7,192 nt of DNA, taken from assembly GCA_014729935.1 (NCBI GenBank), contig WJJB01000255.1:1-7192 (forward strand), in the 5' to 3' direction. This DNA comes from Candidatus Bathyarchaeota archaeon (GTDB taxonomy: Archaea > Asgardarchaeota > Lokiarchaeia > Sigyniarchaeales > Sigyniarchaeaceae). Shown piece by piece: positions 1 through 6,064 of this stretch. The notes below the pieces were generated by a model, which made no database searches, was not told where the DNA came from, and worked only from the letters and a program-made list of their open reading frames with translations. Every line of letters begins with the position of its first letter. Positions within the stretch are counted from its first letter, which is position 1. The position numbers and the translations under genes are program-made.

Positions 1-1369
1 CGGGAGTTTTTCCCTCGAACGTGTACCTTGCAAGGGTGTCCTTGGGCACGGGAATCTCCGTTTCTTGGAATAACGTGGGGGAACCAACAATGTATGTTTT
101 CCCATTAATGGCACCGGTGATTCCCTTGCCCTTAATTTCCGTGAACCCGGCAACATTTTCTAGATCGATGCCGTTTCCTTCCATGGACCTTGCAGCTTCC
201 ACGATTGCCTTGGCAATGGGGTGGTCGGAATTTTCCTCCAGGCTGGCAATAACTTGCAGGTTTTCCCGCTTACTCCAACCCGGGGCGATCGCCACGTTAT
301 CATGCACCTTCAACTTTCCTTCGGTGATGGTCGCCGTCTTGTCAAACCCGAACGTGTCCACTTGCTTCAGGCGTTCGATGAACTTGCCTCCTTTCACGAG
401 TATGCCCTCCCGGGAAAGTTTAGTCAGTGCTGCCACCATGGATAACGGGGACGAAAGGGTTAGAGCGCACGGGCAGGATATCACCAGCAGGATGAAACCG
501 GTATACACCGAATCGATGATAGACCTATTTCCAAGCACGGGAAGGAGCACCATGACTGCAACAGCCACGGAGAATATCACCGGGGTGTAATACCTCGCAA
601 ACCTGTCAATGAATTTCTCGGTCTTGCTCTTGTTTTGCTGGGCCTCATTGATGCTCTCCGTGATTCGCGCCACGAGAGTATCCGATTTCCCGGCAGTGAC
701 TTGGATTTCCACCAAGCTATCACCATTGATGCTTGAAGCATGAACTCGATCACCTGGCTTTTGCAGGCGCGGGATGGACTCCCCGGTGATGGCATGGGTG
801 TCGAAAAAAGACTTGCCCTTCGTTATAATACCATCCAAGGGAACCTTGGCACCCGGTTTCACTACCACCGTGTCACCAACCTTCACGCTTCCGGTGGGAC
901 GTTCCTTGATCCCGGAATCATCCTTAACCAGTGCAGTGTCGGGACTCAATTGCAGTAACTTGGAAACTGCATCCCTTGCCTTCCCCGCGCTGATACCTTC
1001 CAGCTTCTCTGCAAGGGAATACAAGAAGATGGCCATGGCACCCTCGGTTCCATGGGCAATGAATAAAGAACCGATTGCCGCCACCACCATGAGGGTCGAT
1101 GCACCCAACTGCTTGGACATGATCTCCCGATAGCTTGCCTTGAACACATCATGACCCGAAAAGATAATGGACCCAATGGCAAAGAGGTGAAGCAAGATGA
1201 GATCATGAAACACGTGCTCGAAAACCAACGCGGTTGCAAGCATGAATCCAGAAATCCCAAGGAATACCCAGTAATGCCGCTCGAAAAGGGGTGCACTGGC
1301 ACCATCGGCAATGCCACATGCATACTTCACCTTCCCGCACCCAACACACCTATCATCATTTGCAGCCAT
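1..1369 (-). CDS. P1B-2-type heavy-metal (Zn/Cd/Pb) translocating P-type ATPase, 3' end outside window
   Basis: This is an ATP-driven metal exporter of the cell membrane. The frame is open from ATG at 1369 to the left edge (456 codons), so the rest of the N-domain, the P-domain hinge and the last membrane helices are missing. In order I see: a short Cys-containing N-terminus (C8, C11, C18) instead of a usual HMA domain; membrane helices near residues 32-50, 56-72 and 90-120; the actuator loop TGES at 195-198; the transport-site motif SCPCALTLSSP with C299-P300-C301; the phosphorylation motif FDKTATIT with D343; and the nucleotide-binding HP dipeptide at H383-P384. CPC-x4-S-x-P is the pattern of the P1B-2 (Zn2+/Cd2+/Pb2+) class, whereas Cu+ pumps have ATP after CPCALGL. 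The normally near-invariant Gly of DKTGT is Ala346. The start is ATG 1369 because an in-frame ATG at 1384 is followed by a stop two codons later. There is no clear Shine-Dalgarno. The family call is firm and the exact metal is inferred. Confidence 0.93.
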   Translation of the reverse strand, partial: MAANDDRCVGCGKVKYACGIADGASAPLFERHYWVFLGISGFMLATALVFEHVFHDLILLHLFAIGSIIFSGHDVFKASYREIMSKQLGASTLMVVAAIGSLFIAHGTEGAMAIFLYSLAEKLEGISAGKARDAVSKLLQLSPDTALVKDDSGIKERPTGSVKVGDTVVVKPGAKVPLDGIITKGKSFFDTHAITGESIPRLQKPGDRVHASSINGDSLVEIQVTAGKSDTLVARITESINEAQQNKSKTEKFIDRFARYYTPVIFSVAVAVMVLLPVLGNRSIIDSVYTGFILLVISCPCALTLSSPLSMVAALTKLSREGILVKGGKFIERLKQVDTFGFDKTATITEGKLKVHDNVAIAPGWSKRENLQVIASLEENSDHPIAKAIVEAARSMEGNGIDLENVAGFTEIKGKGITGAINGKTYIVGSPTLFQETEIPVPKDTLARYTFEGKTP

Positions 1370-1402
1370 CACCAATCAATCCATGGTAGCACATCATGGG
1401 TC

Positions 1403-1410
1403 TCTAAAAG
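1403..1410 (-). promoter_or_regulatory. Candidate archaeal TATA box for the ATPase gene
   Basis: On the minus strand this reads CTTTTAGA, centred about 38 bases before the ATPase ATG. An archaeal TATA box sits about 25-27 bases before the transcription start, which would give a leader of about 10 bases. That fits the absence of a Shine-Dalgarno. The match to a consensus TATA box is weak. The palindrome GTTATAAC at 1474-1481 is a second candidate that would give a longer leader. Confidence 0.2.
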
Positions 1411-1431
1411 GTATAGCACCAGCAGGATAGT

Positions 1432-1457
1432 TGAATCTTGGGATTATCAACGATTCA
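1432..1457. promoter_or_regulatory. Inverted repeat upstream of the ATPase gene, possible operator or leader hairpin
   Basis: TGAATC at 1432-1437 is matched by its exact complement GATTCA at 1452-1457. The pairing continues inward with TTG (1438-1440) against CAA (1448-1450) if C1451 is bulged, giving nine pairs around a seven-base loop. It lies 63-88 bases before the start of the metal ATPase. Such pumps are often controlled by ArsR/SmtB or MerR regulators that bind inverted repeats near the promoter, but this repeat does not match an operator consensus that I can recall. It could instead act as an RNA hairpin, or be chance. Confidence 0.3.
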
Positions 1458-1473
1458 CCATCCTCGCAGGTAA

Positions 1474-1481
1474 GTTATAAC
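1474..1481. promoter_or_regulatory. AT-rich palindrome GTTATAAC, alternative TATA-like box
   Basis: A perfect eight-base palindrome containing TTATAA lies in an otherwise GC-balanced stretch, about 108 bases before the ATPase ATG. As a TATA box it would start a transcript near 1450 and place part of the inverted repeat at 1432-1457 at the start site. The evidence is composition and position only. Confidence 0.2.
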
Positions 1482-1572
1482 ATGTAATTGCCGGTATCAA
1501 GGCAAAGGTTCACGGATCCCCAGAAAATGGATGATGGGAAACATTTGGAAGGATCAAGAGGGATTCGAATGT

Positions 1573-1645
1573 AGTGCCCGGGGGAGATCCCAGATCATCA
1601 CCGCGATTGGGTCCGTGCGGTTCCCGGGGACACTATATCGGGCAC
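1573..1645 (-). other. GC-rich structured intergenic element with mutually exclusive pairings
   Basis: Read as minus-strand RNA, the segment at 1634-1622 (AGTGTCCCCGGGA) can pair with 1585-1573 (TCCCCCGGGCACT): 11 of 13 positions pair, counting one G-U, around a 2x2 internal mismatch. The segment at 1645-1639 (GTGCCCG) is an exact seven-base complement of part of the same downstream arm, 1580-1574. The downstream arm therefore cannot make both helices at once. Inside the loop CCGC/GCGG (1601-1604 and 1617-1620) and GATCCCA/TGGGTC (1586-1592 and 1608-1613) offer further, also competing, stems. It lies about 50-110 bases after the upstream gene's stop and about 205 bases before the ATPase start. 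It may be a 3'-end structure, a leader element, a small RNA, or only GC-rich chance pairing. Confidence 0.35.
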
Positions 1646-1684
1646 GGGTAACTGGTAGTAACGCGGGCTATAAGTAACTTACGG

Positions 1685-4600
1685 CTACACGAAGAAAGTC
1701 TCGATGGTGAATGCATTCAGCATCCCATGCAATACCATGCCGATAGCGAGCCATGCGAGTAACATGATGGCAGACAAGATAAGAATGCGCCCTAAAACCC
1801 GCCGGATAATTCCGGTGCGGGATCCCCTGATTACCAGCAGCACCAAGATTAACACCAAGATGTTCAATCCCGCCAAGATGAACCAATGAAACACGAACCA
1901 TTGAAGCACGCCAGTGGCTGCCCCGGCAATGGTACCAAATGACTTGGAGAACAGGTCCATGATAAACCTATCCTTGGACCACGCGAGCCACGAAACCAAC
2001 ATGAGAATGGGTGCGGTCGAAATAGTTGCCAATACCCACCTGCGGGGGAACTTTTTCTTCACTGAATCATCCTGAACAATCGTGGCAACATTCTTGGAAA
2101 ACCGCCTGCAGGCAAGGGAGGGAATAATTGGCGTGATAAAGATAACGAGCCACGTGACAAGCAGGATAATGTCAATCAACTGTTTATCGGGTGAGAAACG
2201 CCATTGCTGCAATTTCCTCATGATCGATGAGAAAAATGACCAAATCCTGAACGTGAAGAACGCGTGCAGCATCGCCAAGAATGTCCACCGGGGCCACCGA
2301 ACGGTTGCCTGTATTCCAGCAAGACGCGAGTCCAACCCATCCAGTGCATTTCCAAGAAGCTGCCGGGTTCCCTCCAGGCACTTCATAAAATTCCCCTTGA
2401 CTGATGGAGTGGATGCACTCTCAACTTCCATGTAGTCAATGCTATTCCTGGAAGTTGCCACCTGAGCCTCATTTTCCGCCATGGCGCGTATTTCACTTAC
2501 TTGGTGCCTTGCTCGCAGGATGGTGGTAACGGCAAGTAATACCATCATCCCTTGGATGGATATAATCATCACCAGCAAGATGGGATTGGATAATGGATGG
2601 AACGGGTGGGTGTAAAGTGCCCCGGAATCCATGGTAATGATATCCGTTGCATTTGACAGGGCAACAAACCCGATACCCCCGCAGGTCTCCCGTTGCTGGT
2701 CCTCGCCCCCCAACAAGATGGTATTGGAACCCATGGTTGAAACGGTGTATGCATGATGTTCTTTCTTCCACCCGGGATATCCCGTGTTCATGGATAGCAA
2801 CGCTCCATATGCGCAGATCTCGAAACTCAATTCGTCGAGCCGCGTGTGGGATTGATGGAAGGTTTTCGCGTTCATGGAGATGAATACCGCATCGGCATCC
2901 CAGCCGGTGCGCAGGCATGCAATGCCCCCCTTCCTCGACGCCCATGAGAGCCATTTTACAGCCGGCGGTGCCGGGGATGCCAACGGTTTCCAAGTGAACA
3001 ACTCTAGTATCTTGTGGGAACTGCTTCCAACCTCGAATTGGCTACTATCGCCTTGAATGTTGATGAAATATGCCACGTGTTGCCTGAGTAGCTCGTTCGA
3101 TGTCAAGTGAGAGTATAGGCGAATTCGCAGTAAAAGGGACCCATCGATTGAGGAATCCTCGTAATTCGGCCAGGAACCCACCGGATTCAGCACCGTGATG
3201 GATCGATTCATGAACCTGTCCAAGGGACTCCCTTCGATGAAGTAATCGATGAATCCCAAGCGTGTCATGGCGCGGGTGAAAAACGCGGAATCGATGGAAC
3301 CGTACGAGGAATAGATAAATGATTCCACCGGCACGCCATCATGCAATACATTATCGAAATACTGAGTGAACGCGTCAATTGCATGCTGGATGTACATTGC
3401 ATTCTTGGTAACAATACCAACGCAGCCAACGGCACCCATGCCGAGAGCAAGGTGATTGTTCATTGGAAGGATATCCCTTGCTTCATCCAAGGGTTTCACG
3501 AATTGCTCCAAGTGCCCACCCAACTCTCTCATCTCGCCGGCATCAAGCGAGCCAGCAATGACATCAAGGGCAATGGCGGCCATGAACCCATTGAACGAGA
3601 TATCCAAGTCCTGGCGTTGCAAGAACACGAACTCGGGAAGAAACTGGAAGAATTGCTTCAAGTAATCAAACTTGGTTGCATTTCCTGTTTGGAGGTAATC
3701 GAGAGCCCACCACAATACTAATATTCCCGATTTCCATTTCTTCCCTTCGGTGATGTTCAGCTTCCCAGTGGCATCCACGTATTCCTTCTCGTAATTGATT
3801 GCCCTGGATTCAAGATCCGAGTAAAATAGGCTTAAGTTACCCGATCCCGTCCATCCTGCTACCAGTGCTGGTAGTGACGACGCGTTGAATAGCAGGTACG
3901 GGTGATCCATCTCTTCAAGCCGCGATATGCACCATGCTCCCGAGACTCGTGGAAGGAGGGTTCGTTCAAGGGATGGGGGATTTGCCTGCTGGGAGCCAAT
4001 TACCAGCTCGCCCACCATATCAGGCTCCAAGGAAAGGATGCCGGCTTGGTGGCTCACCTTGCTTGGATCCAACACGCTCCCGTTAATTGTGATGATGCCG
4101 GGATCGGGCATCGCGAGAGACAAGATGGTTCCCTGCTTCCTGGTGTGGATGGTTCCCGAGATGTTACCCGCGACCAACGTCAAGCACCCGGACACGGGTG
4201 AATTTGCTGAAAACAGGGAGGTGGACCCATTTTGCACGCGCATTGCATCACGGAATGCAATTGCCTCCATTGAGCCTGAACCATTGATTCGCACGAGGCA
4301 AGCACTGGCAGTTGCTTTCAAGCTGTCCATCACTGTTCCCATGATTCCCCCATTCGGTTTCATTGCCGTCCAGAAGTAATCCACCGTCCCGGGATGTAGC
4401 AATCGCATGGCATTCTCACTCTTCGAGGAATTCTGCACGTCAATGGTTGGTAAAGGATCCGTGCCATTTCGCGGGATCATCACCGTCGTGATTACTTGGG
4501 ATCCAGCAGTGGTCGCCTGCAGCCAGGGGGCTTCCCGTTCCGAGCCATTGACCGATGCGAAACCCGTGCCACTTTCCAAAGTAATTCCAGCCGTGATCAT

Positions 4601-4951
4601 CTGGCAATGGAGGGATACGTTGGTACCATCCAGGTAATCCTTGGCTGAGAAGGTCCAACCTTGATCAGGGTGAGCGATGTCAAGGTTCGTCCTGCCATGG
4701 TGCATCCACTCGATCCTGCCGTTCCCCCGAACCGATACGAGGTCCTCCATAAGGATATACGGCAGCTCCCCCGAGGTTGGCTTGATGAACCAAGTGCTTC
4801 TTTGCACCGTGCCATTATCGTGGAACATGCAAGCAATCACCGGATAGATCGACGTCGCCATGATGGCGATGATGCTGGCAGCTACCGCTAACTTTTTCTT
4901 GCGTTGTTTCTTTTCACCCGTCTTGGAACTTTCACGAGTTATTTCGTTCAT
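1685..4951 (-). CDS. Exported heparinase II/III-like (polysaccharide lyase-type) protein with C-terminal multi-pass membrane domain
   Basis: This 1088-residue protein probably sits in the cell envelope with its large ectodomain outside. A basic N-terminus (RKKK, to residue 20) leads into a hydrophobic stretch at 21-40 and Cys41 in a lipobox-like VIAC. Residues 42-380 look beta-rich and match no family I know. Residues about 400-650 look helical, like the alpha/alpha toroid of heparinase II/III-type lyases, with NNH at 498-500 and DG...ES..YSSYG at 538-551. Residues about 675-755 match the family's C-terminal beta-sandwich: GGIACLRTGWDADA (675-688), SHTRLDELSFE (701-711), AYG, NTGYPGW, SNTILLGGEDQ (742-752). 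Of the usual metal-site residues Asp706 remains, but the second His of HxHxD is Arg704 and the His of HNT is Ser742. Residues about 790-1080 contain five to seven membrane helices with basic loops. Fifteen N-x-S/T sequons all lie before residue 770. The substrate is unknown, and it may be a non-catalytic glycan binder. The start is the only Met that keeps the basic leader; no Shine-Dalgarno is visible. Confidence 0.82.
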   Translation of the reverse strand: MNEITRESSKTGEKKQRKKKLAVAASIIAIMATSIYPVIACMFHDNGTVQRSTWFIKPTSGELPYILMEDLVSVRGNGRIEWMHHGRTNLDIAHPDQGWTFSAKDYLDGTNVSLHCQMITAGITLESGTGFASVNGSEREAPWLQATTAGSQVITTVMIPRNGTDPLPTIDVQNSSKSENAMRLLHPGTVDYFWTAMKPNGGIMGTVMDSLKATASACLVRINGSGSMEAIAFRDAMRVQNGSTSLFSANSPVSGCLTLVAGNISGTIHTRKQGTILSLAMPDPGIITINGSVLDPSKVSHQAGILSLEPDMVGELVIGSQQANPPSLERTLLPRVSGAWCISRLEEMDHPYLLFNASSLPALVAGWTGSGNLSLFYSDLESRAINYEKEYVDATGKLNITEGKKWKSGILVLWWALDYLQTGNATKFDYLKQFFQFLPEFVFLQRQDLDISFNGFMAAIALDVIAGSLDAGEMRELGGHLEQFVKPLDEARDILPMNNHLALGMGAVGCVGIVTKNAMYIQHAIDAFTQYFDNVLHDGVPVESFIYSSYGSIDSAFFTRAMTRLGFIDYFIEGSPLDRFMNRSITVLNPVGSWPNYEDSSIDGSLLLRIRLYSHLTSNELLRQHVAYFINIQGDSSQFEVGSSSHKILELFTWKPLASPAPPAVKWLSWASRKGGIACLRTGWDADAVFISMNAKTFHQSHTRLDELSFEICAYGALLSMNTGYPGWKKEHHAYTVSTMGSNTILLGGEDQQRETCGGIGFVALSNATDIITMDSGALYTHPFHPLSNPILLVMIISIQGMMVLLAVTTILRARHQVSEIRAMAENEAQVATSRNSIDYMEVESASTPSVKGNFMKCLEGTRQLLGNALDGLDSRLAGIQATVRWPRWTFLAMLHAFFTFRIWSFFSSIMRKLQQWRFSPDKQLIDIILLVTWLVIFITPIIPSLACRRFSKNVATIVQDDSVKKKFPRRWVLATISTAPILMLVSWLAWSKDRFIMDLFSKSFGTIAGAATGVLQWFVFHWFILAGLNILVLILVLLVIRGSRTGIIRRVLGRILILSAIMLLAWLAIGMVLHGMLNAFTIETFFV

Positions 4952-5018
4952 GGAATACCACGGGATGTGAACTTTCGTGCCGAATCCATCGTTGCATCAC
5001 CCGGCTGTTAATGAGGGC

Positions 5019-5027
5019 AATTTATCC
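5019..5027 (-). promoter_or_regulatory. Candidate TATA box for the large membrane protein gene
   Basis: On the minus strand this reads GGATAAATT, centred about 72 bases before the ATG at 4951. An archaeal start about 26 bases downstream would give a leader of about 45 bases. The call rests only on base composition and placement. Confidence 0.2.
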
Positions 5028-5106
5028 TTCCCTGCGAGAAAACCAGCCCGTTCACGAGCGGGATGAATCGGACGTGATTCTTTGGAAATTCGATGGACTC
5101 ACGACG

Positions 5107-5113
5107 TTTAAAA
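5107..5113 (+). promoter_or_regulatory. Candidate TATA box on the hydrolase side
   Basis: TTTAAAA stands out in its surroundings and fits an archaeal TATA box. A transcript starting about 25 bases downstream would begin at about 5135, practically on the ATG of the small frame at 5134-5211, which would make that frame leaderless. It could equally drive the hydrolase gene at 5342 with a leader of about 200 bases. No strong purine-rich BRE is seen before it. Confidence 0.25.
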
Positions 5114-5133
5114 CCTTGCAAGAATTAAATACC

Positions 5134-5211
5134 ATGGGGTCCCGCGATCACGCCAAATCAGCAGAAAATCGCCAAGGGTATGACCGTGAACTTAAGCAGC
5201 TCCACAAATGA
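5134..5211 (+). CDS. Possible 25-residue leaderless small protein, unrecognised
   Basis: ATG at 5134 opens a 25-codon frame ending in TGA at 5209-5211. The product is hydrophilic and charged, starts MGSRDHAK and ends ELKQLHK, and has no membrane segment or motif. The only support is the TATA-like TTTAAAA about 25 bases upstream, which suits leaderless translation. The frame is short enough to be chance. I do not recognise it. Confidence 0.12.
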   Translation: MGSRDHAKSAENRQGYDRELKQLHK

Positions 5212-5264
5212 CCCGTGAACACAACGCTTGATGAAAACTGAGAAAAATAGGGAAAGGAGGCGAG

Positions 5265-5345
5265 TTGAACGCGCCGTTCGATGAATCCACGGTATCCACG
5301 CAGTGGGAATCCATTCAATATGATGAAACACAGTACATGTCATGA
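5265..5345 (+). CDS. Possible 26-residue leader peptide coupled to the hydrolase gene
   Basis: A purine run ending AGGAGG at 5255-5260 lies four bases before a TTG at 5265. That TTG opens a 26-codon frame, and its TGA (5343-5345) overlaps the hydrolase ATG (5342-5344) as ATGA, the classic geometry for translational coupling. The peptide (starting with N, A, P, F, D, E, S after the initiator) is acidic and polar and resembles nothing known to me. A TTG start and small size make this uncertain. The purine run is nevertheless the clearest Shine-Dalgarno-like sequence before any start in the window. Confidence 0.2.
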   Translation: MNAPFDESTVSTQWESIQYDETQYMS

Positions 5346-6064
5346 AGATCACCCGTTTCAAGCAATCCTGTTTCAGGATCGAACACCCTACTAATGATGG
5401 CAACAAGATGCCAGTGTACATCGATCCGTTCAGGTTGCCCCGGGGAGAGGTACCGGCGGATATCGTGCTCGTGTCCCATCTACATTTCGATCATTTTAAC
5501 AAGAAATCAATCAAGCGCTTATGGAAAACCACGACCAATATATGCGGGGCTGCAAGTGCCCGCAAGATCAAGAAGGCATTTCCAGCAAGTCACGGGCTCG
5601 CGCCTGGCGATTCAATCACGATTCACGGGATTGACGTGCGGGCAGTACCTGCATATAACAGGAGCAAGTTCTTCCACAAGCGCGACAAGGCATGGGTGGG
5701 ATATCTCATTGATATCGGGGGCAAGACTCTTTACCATATAGGGGACACGGATTTCATTCCAGAAATGCGAGACCTGCAGGAAAAGGATATAGAGGTGGCT
5801 TTCATGCCATTCAGGGGCACATTCAACATGGATCCGATCGAAGCGATCGAGGCAATCAAGGCGATCATTCCAAGAACCGTGGTGCCCATGCAAGGGGCGA
5901 GAAAGAATGTAAAGAAATTCAAGCATCACGCCATGGACCGCCTGGGAGGAGTGCAGGTGCTTTGCTTGGAACCTGGAGATACCATGCACTTGGCACCGGC
6001 AAACATCAATAGGAATTCGGGGGAAGGTATTCTTCAGGATCCACCCGGGTATCAACCAAGGTGA
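5342..6064 (+). CDS. UlaG-like metallo-beta-lactamase-fold hydrolase
   Basis: This 240-residue protein is a cytosolic metal-dependent hydrolase of the UlaG/UPF0173-like branch of the metallo-beta-lactamase superfamily. It has no signal peptide or membrane helix. Visible motifs are an IDPFR strand (27-31), the metal motif HLHFDH with H46, H48, D50 and H51, AVPAYN (101-106), a FH with H112, and GDTDFIPEM with the bridging Asp135. All match the archaeal and bacterial UlaG-like pattern. The expected last ligand, the His of a C-terminal PMHYG motif, is replaced: the sequence reads VVPMQGAR with Gln184. The substrate is unknown; relatives act on phosphorylated sugar lactones, but the family is broad. 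ATG 5342 gives the usual length and an immediate first beta-strand; the nearby upstream ATG at 5336 meets a stop after one codon. The C-terminal 20 codons or so overlap the convergent thiamine-enzyme gene and form a polar tail of low conservation type. Confidence 0.88.
   Translation: MKITRFKQSCFRIEHPTNDGNKMPVYIDPFRLPRGEVPADIVLVSHLHFDHFNKKSIKRLWKTTTNICGAASARKIKKAFPASHGLAPGDSITIHGIDVRAVPAYNRSKFFHKRDKAWVGYLIDIGGKTLYHIGDTDFIPEMRDLQEKDIEVAFMPFRGTFNMDPIEAIEAIKAIIPRTVVPMQGARKNVKKFKHHAMDRLGGVQVLCLEPGDTMHLAPANINRNSGEGILQDPPGYQPR

Larger units (their letters stand above)
1370..1684. other. Intergenic region between the membrane protein gene and the ATPase gene
   Basis: This 315-base stretch has no convincing gene. 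Both flanking genes read leftwards, so it holds the 3' end of the large membrane protein transcript and the promoter or leader of the ATPase. It contains an inverted repeat at 1432-1457, TATA-like boxes at 1403-1410 and 1474-1481, a GC-rich element with alternative pairings at 1573-1645, and three copies of GTAAC at 1648, 1658 and 1674. I see no oligo-T run typical of an intrinsic terminator directly after the stop at 1685. Confidence 0.7.
4952..5341. other. Divergent intergenic region between the membrane protein and the hydrolase genes
   Basis: This 390-base gap separates genes transcribed away from each other and should contain both promoters. I see AT-rich boxes at 5019-5027 and 5107-5113, a short hairpin at 5047-5062 (CCCG against CGGG), a strong purine run ending in AGGAGG at 5251-5260, and two very small possible reading frames. 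A 66-codon frame on the plus strand (5011-5211) is open, but its product resembles nothing I recognise and shows no domain-like pattern. I see no tRNA or repeat array. Confidence 0.6.

Noticed and set aside
21..590. A long plus-strand open frame of 189 codons.
   Set aside because: It is antisense to the ATPase core (CPC, DKTAT and HP motifs), and its product has no family-like pattern.
1..1369. The ATPase gene might look broken, since open frames on both strands compete in this region.
   Set aside because: Reading the minus strand codon by codon from ATG 1369 gives one uninterrupted frame to the left edge with all expected motifs in order. It is cut only by the window end.
1561..1575. A T-loop-like TTCGAAT suggesting a tRNA gene.
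   Set aside because: The flanking bases do not form the T stem on either strand, and no anticodon or acceptor stem can be found around it.
5047..5062. A short hairpin CCCG...CGGG as a terminator.
   Set aside because: It has only four strong pairs, no following T-run, and lies between divergent genes where no terminator is expected.
5011..5211. A 66-codon plus-strand frame in the divergent gap.
   Set aside because: It has no recognisable motif, no ribosome-binding site, and overlaps probable promoter sequence. Only its last 25 codons have even weak positional support.
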